A model generated the notes under the pieces. The model searched no databases and was not told the origin of the DNA. It worked only from the letters and a program-made list of their open reading frames with translations. DNA of 5,944 nt from an uncultured Muribaculum sp. (GTDB lineage Bacteria; Bacteroidota; Bacteroidia; Bacteroidales; Muribaculaceae). The DNA lies in assembly GCA_910578835.1 (NCBI GenBank), contig CAJTSK010000060.1, positions 1 to 5,944 on the forward strand, given 5' to 3'. Every line of letters starts with the position of its first letter. Position 1 is the first letter of the stretch. The translations under genes and the position numbers were made by a program. Of this stretch, positions 5,725 through 5,944 are shown one piece after another.

Positions 5725-5847
5725 CCCACCACACTCCACGCAAATCCCCACCCAACATCCTACACCCCCCCTTCCCTACAAACAACACACACCACACCCT
5801 AACGCACACCATACCCCACAAACCACGCACACCATGCACACACCCTT
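5725..5847. repeat. C/A-rich spacer between blocks 3 and 4
   Basis: It starts like the other spacers (CACGCAAATCCCCACCCAAC) and then diverges, with a run of C near 5765 and CA-rich sequence to the edge of block 4. Very few G residues lie on the plus strand. With block 3 it gives a unit length of 328 bp from A3 to A4, compared with 351 bp from A1 to A2. Confidence 0.7.
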
Positions 5848-5944
5848 CCCCGTAGGGGATAATCCTACTTGTAGCCGTGGGTTACGCGAAGCGATACCCA
5901 CGGTCCCGGTACAACATCTGATACGTTTCCGGAGGAATCATCTA
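5848..5944. mobile_element. REP block 4, left half only (cut by window end)
   Basis: Contains the left palindrome CCCCGTAGGGG (5848-5858), hairpin A4 and the left arm of the central hairpin (5925-5939). Positions 5854-5944 match 1-91 with only three substitutions, all in the A-hairpin loop. Whether the right half is a short block or carries another transposase gene cannot be seen. Confidence 0.75.
5871..5903 (+). repeat. REP-like hairpin A4 with a divergent loop
   Basis: GTAG (5871-5874) and the standard 8-bp stem (5875-5882 with 5896-5903). The loop reads TACGCGAAGCGAT; CGC (5885-5887) can pair with GCG (5891-5893) around GAA, giving a 3-bp apical stem instead of the 2-bp GC/GC pairing possible in the other hairpins. 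Confidence 0.85.

Noticed and set aside
346..5944. Composite transposon with the enzyme gene as cargo
   Set aside because: IS200-type single-strand transposition of a cargo needs a left end and a right end in the correct layout, and a jump of several kilobases is not shown by any junction here. Only recombination between direct repeats is reasonably supported.

Overview
The window looks like a chromosomal accessory region of a Bacteroidales bacterium, possibly a gut lineage such as Muribaculaceae (the family is a guess). The signs are a match to the Bacteroidota -7 promoter consensus (TAnnTTTG, 1230-1237), an AT-rich leader without an obvious Shine-Dalgarno site, a large secreted pectin-degrading enzyme of the type found in Bacteroidota, and a C-terminal tail resembling a type IX secretion sorting domain. 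No susC/susD or regulator lies in the window, so membership of a polysaccharide utilisation locus cannot be shown.

Layout: (1) 1-197, a short palindromic block with two REP-like hairpins (A1 and B1, inverted) around a central hairpin; (2) 198-345, a C/A-rich, almost G-free spacer with a 24-bp tandem repeat; (3) 346-1058, a complete IS200-like/RAYT element of about 0.7 kb, with a 147-aa Y1 HUH transposase gene (510-953) between hairpins A2 and B2; (4) 1059-1165, a second C-rich spacer; (5) 1166-1315, the promoter and leader of the next gene; (6) 1316-5200, one 1294-aa secreted protein joining a pectin methylesterase (CE8) to a pectate lyase (PL1-like); (7) 5222-5255, a perfect palindrome acting as its likely terminator; (8) 5260-5519, a non-coding stretch with several hairpins, a diverged REP-like hairpin and a remnant of a block end; (9) 5520-5724, another short block (A3/B3); (10) 5725-5847, a third C-rich spacer; (11) 5848-5944, the left half of a fourth block (A4), cut by the window end.

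Two stories run through the window. One is enzymatic: the fusion protein would remove methyl esters from homogalacturonan and then cleave the exposed polygalacturonate by beta-elimination. The other is mobile: the transposase gene sits exactly where the short blocks have only a loop of about 16 nt, so the blocks look like deletion derivatives (MITE/BIME-like) of the element. Every hairpin has a GTAG tetranucleotide at its foot, the signature of REP sequences processed by RAYT-type transposases. Within each complete block the two hairpins are exact inverted copies, including a linked base change in block 3. Between blocks 1 and 4 only the hairpin loop has changed. That pattern is the most interesting thing here.
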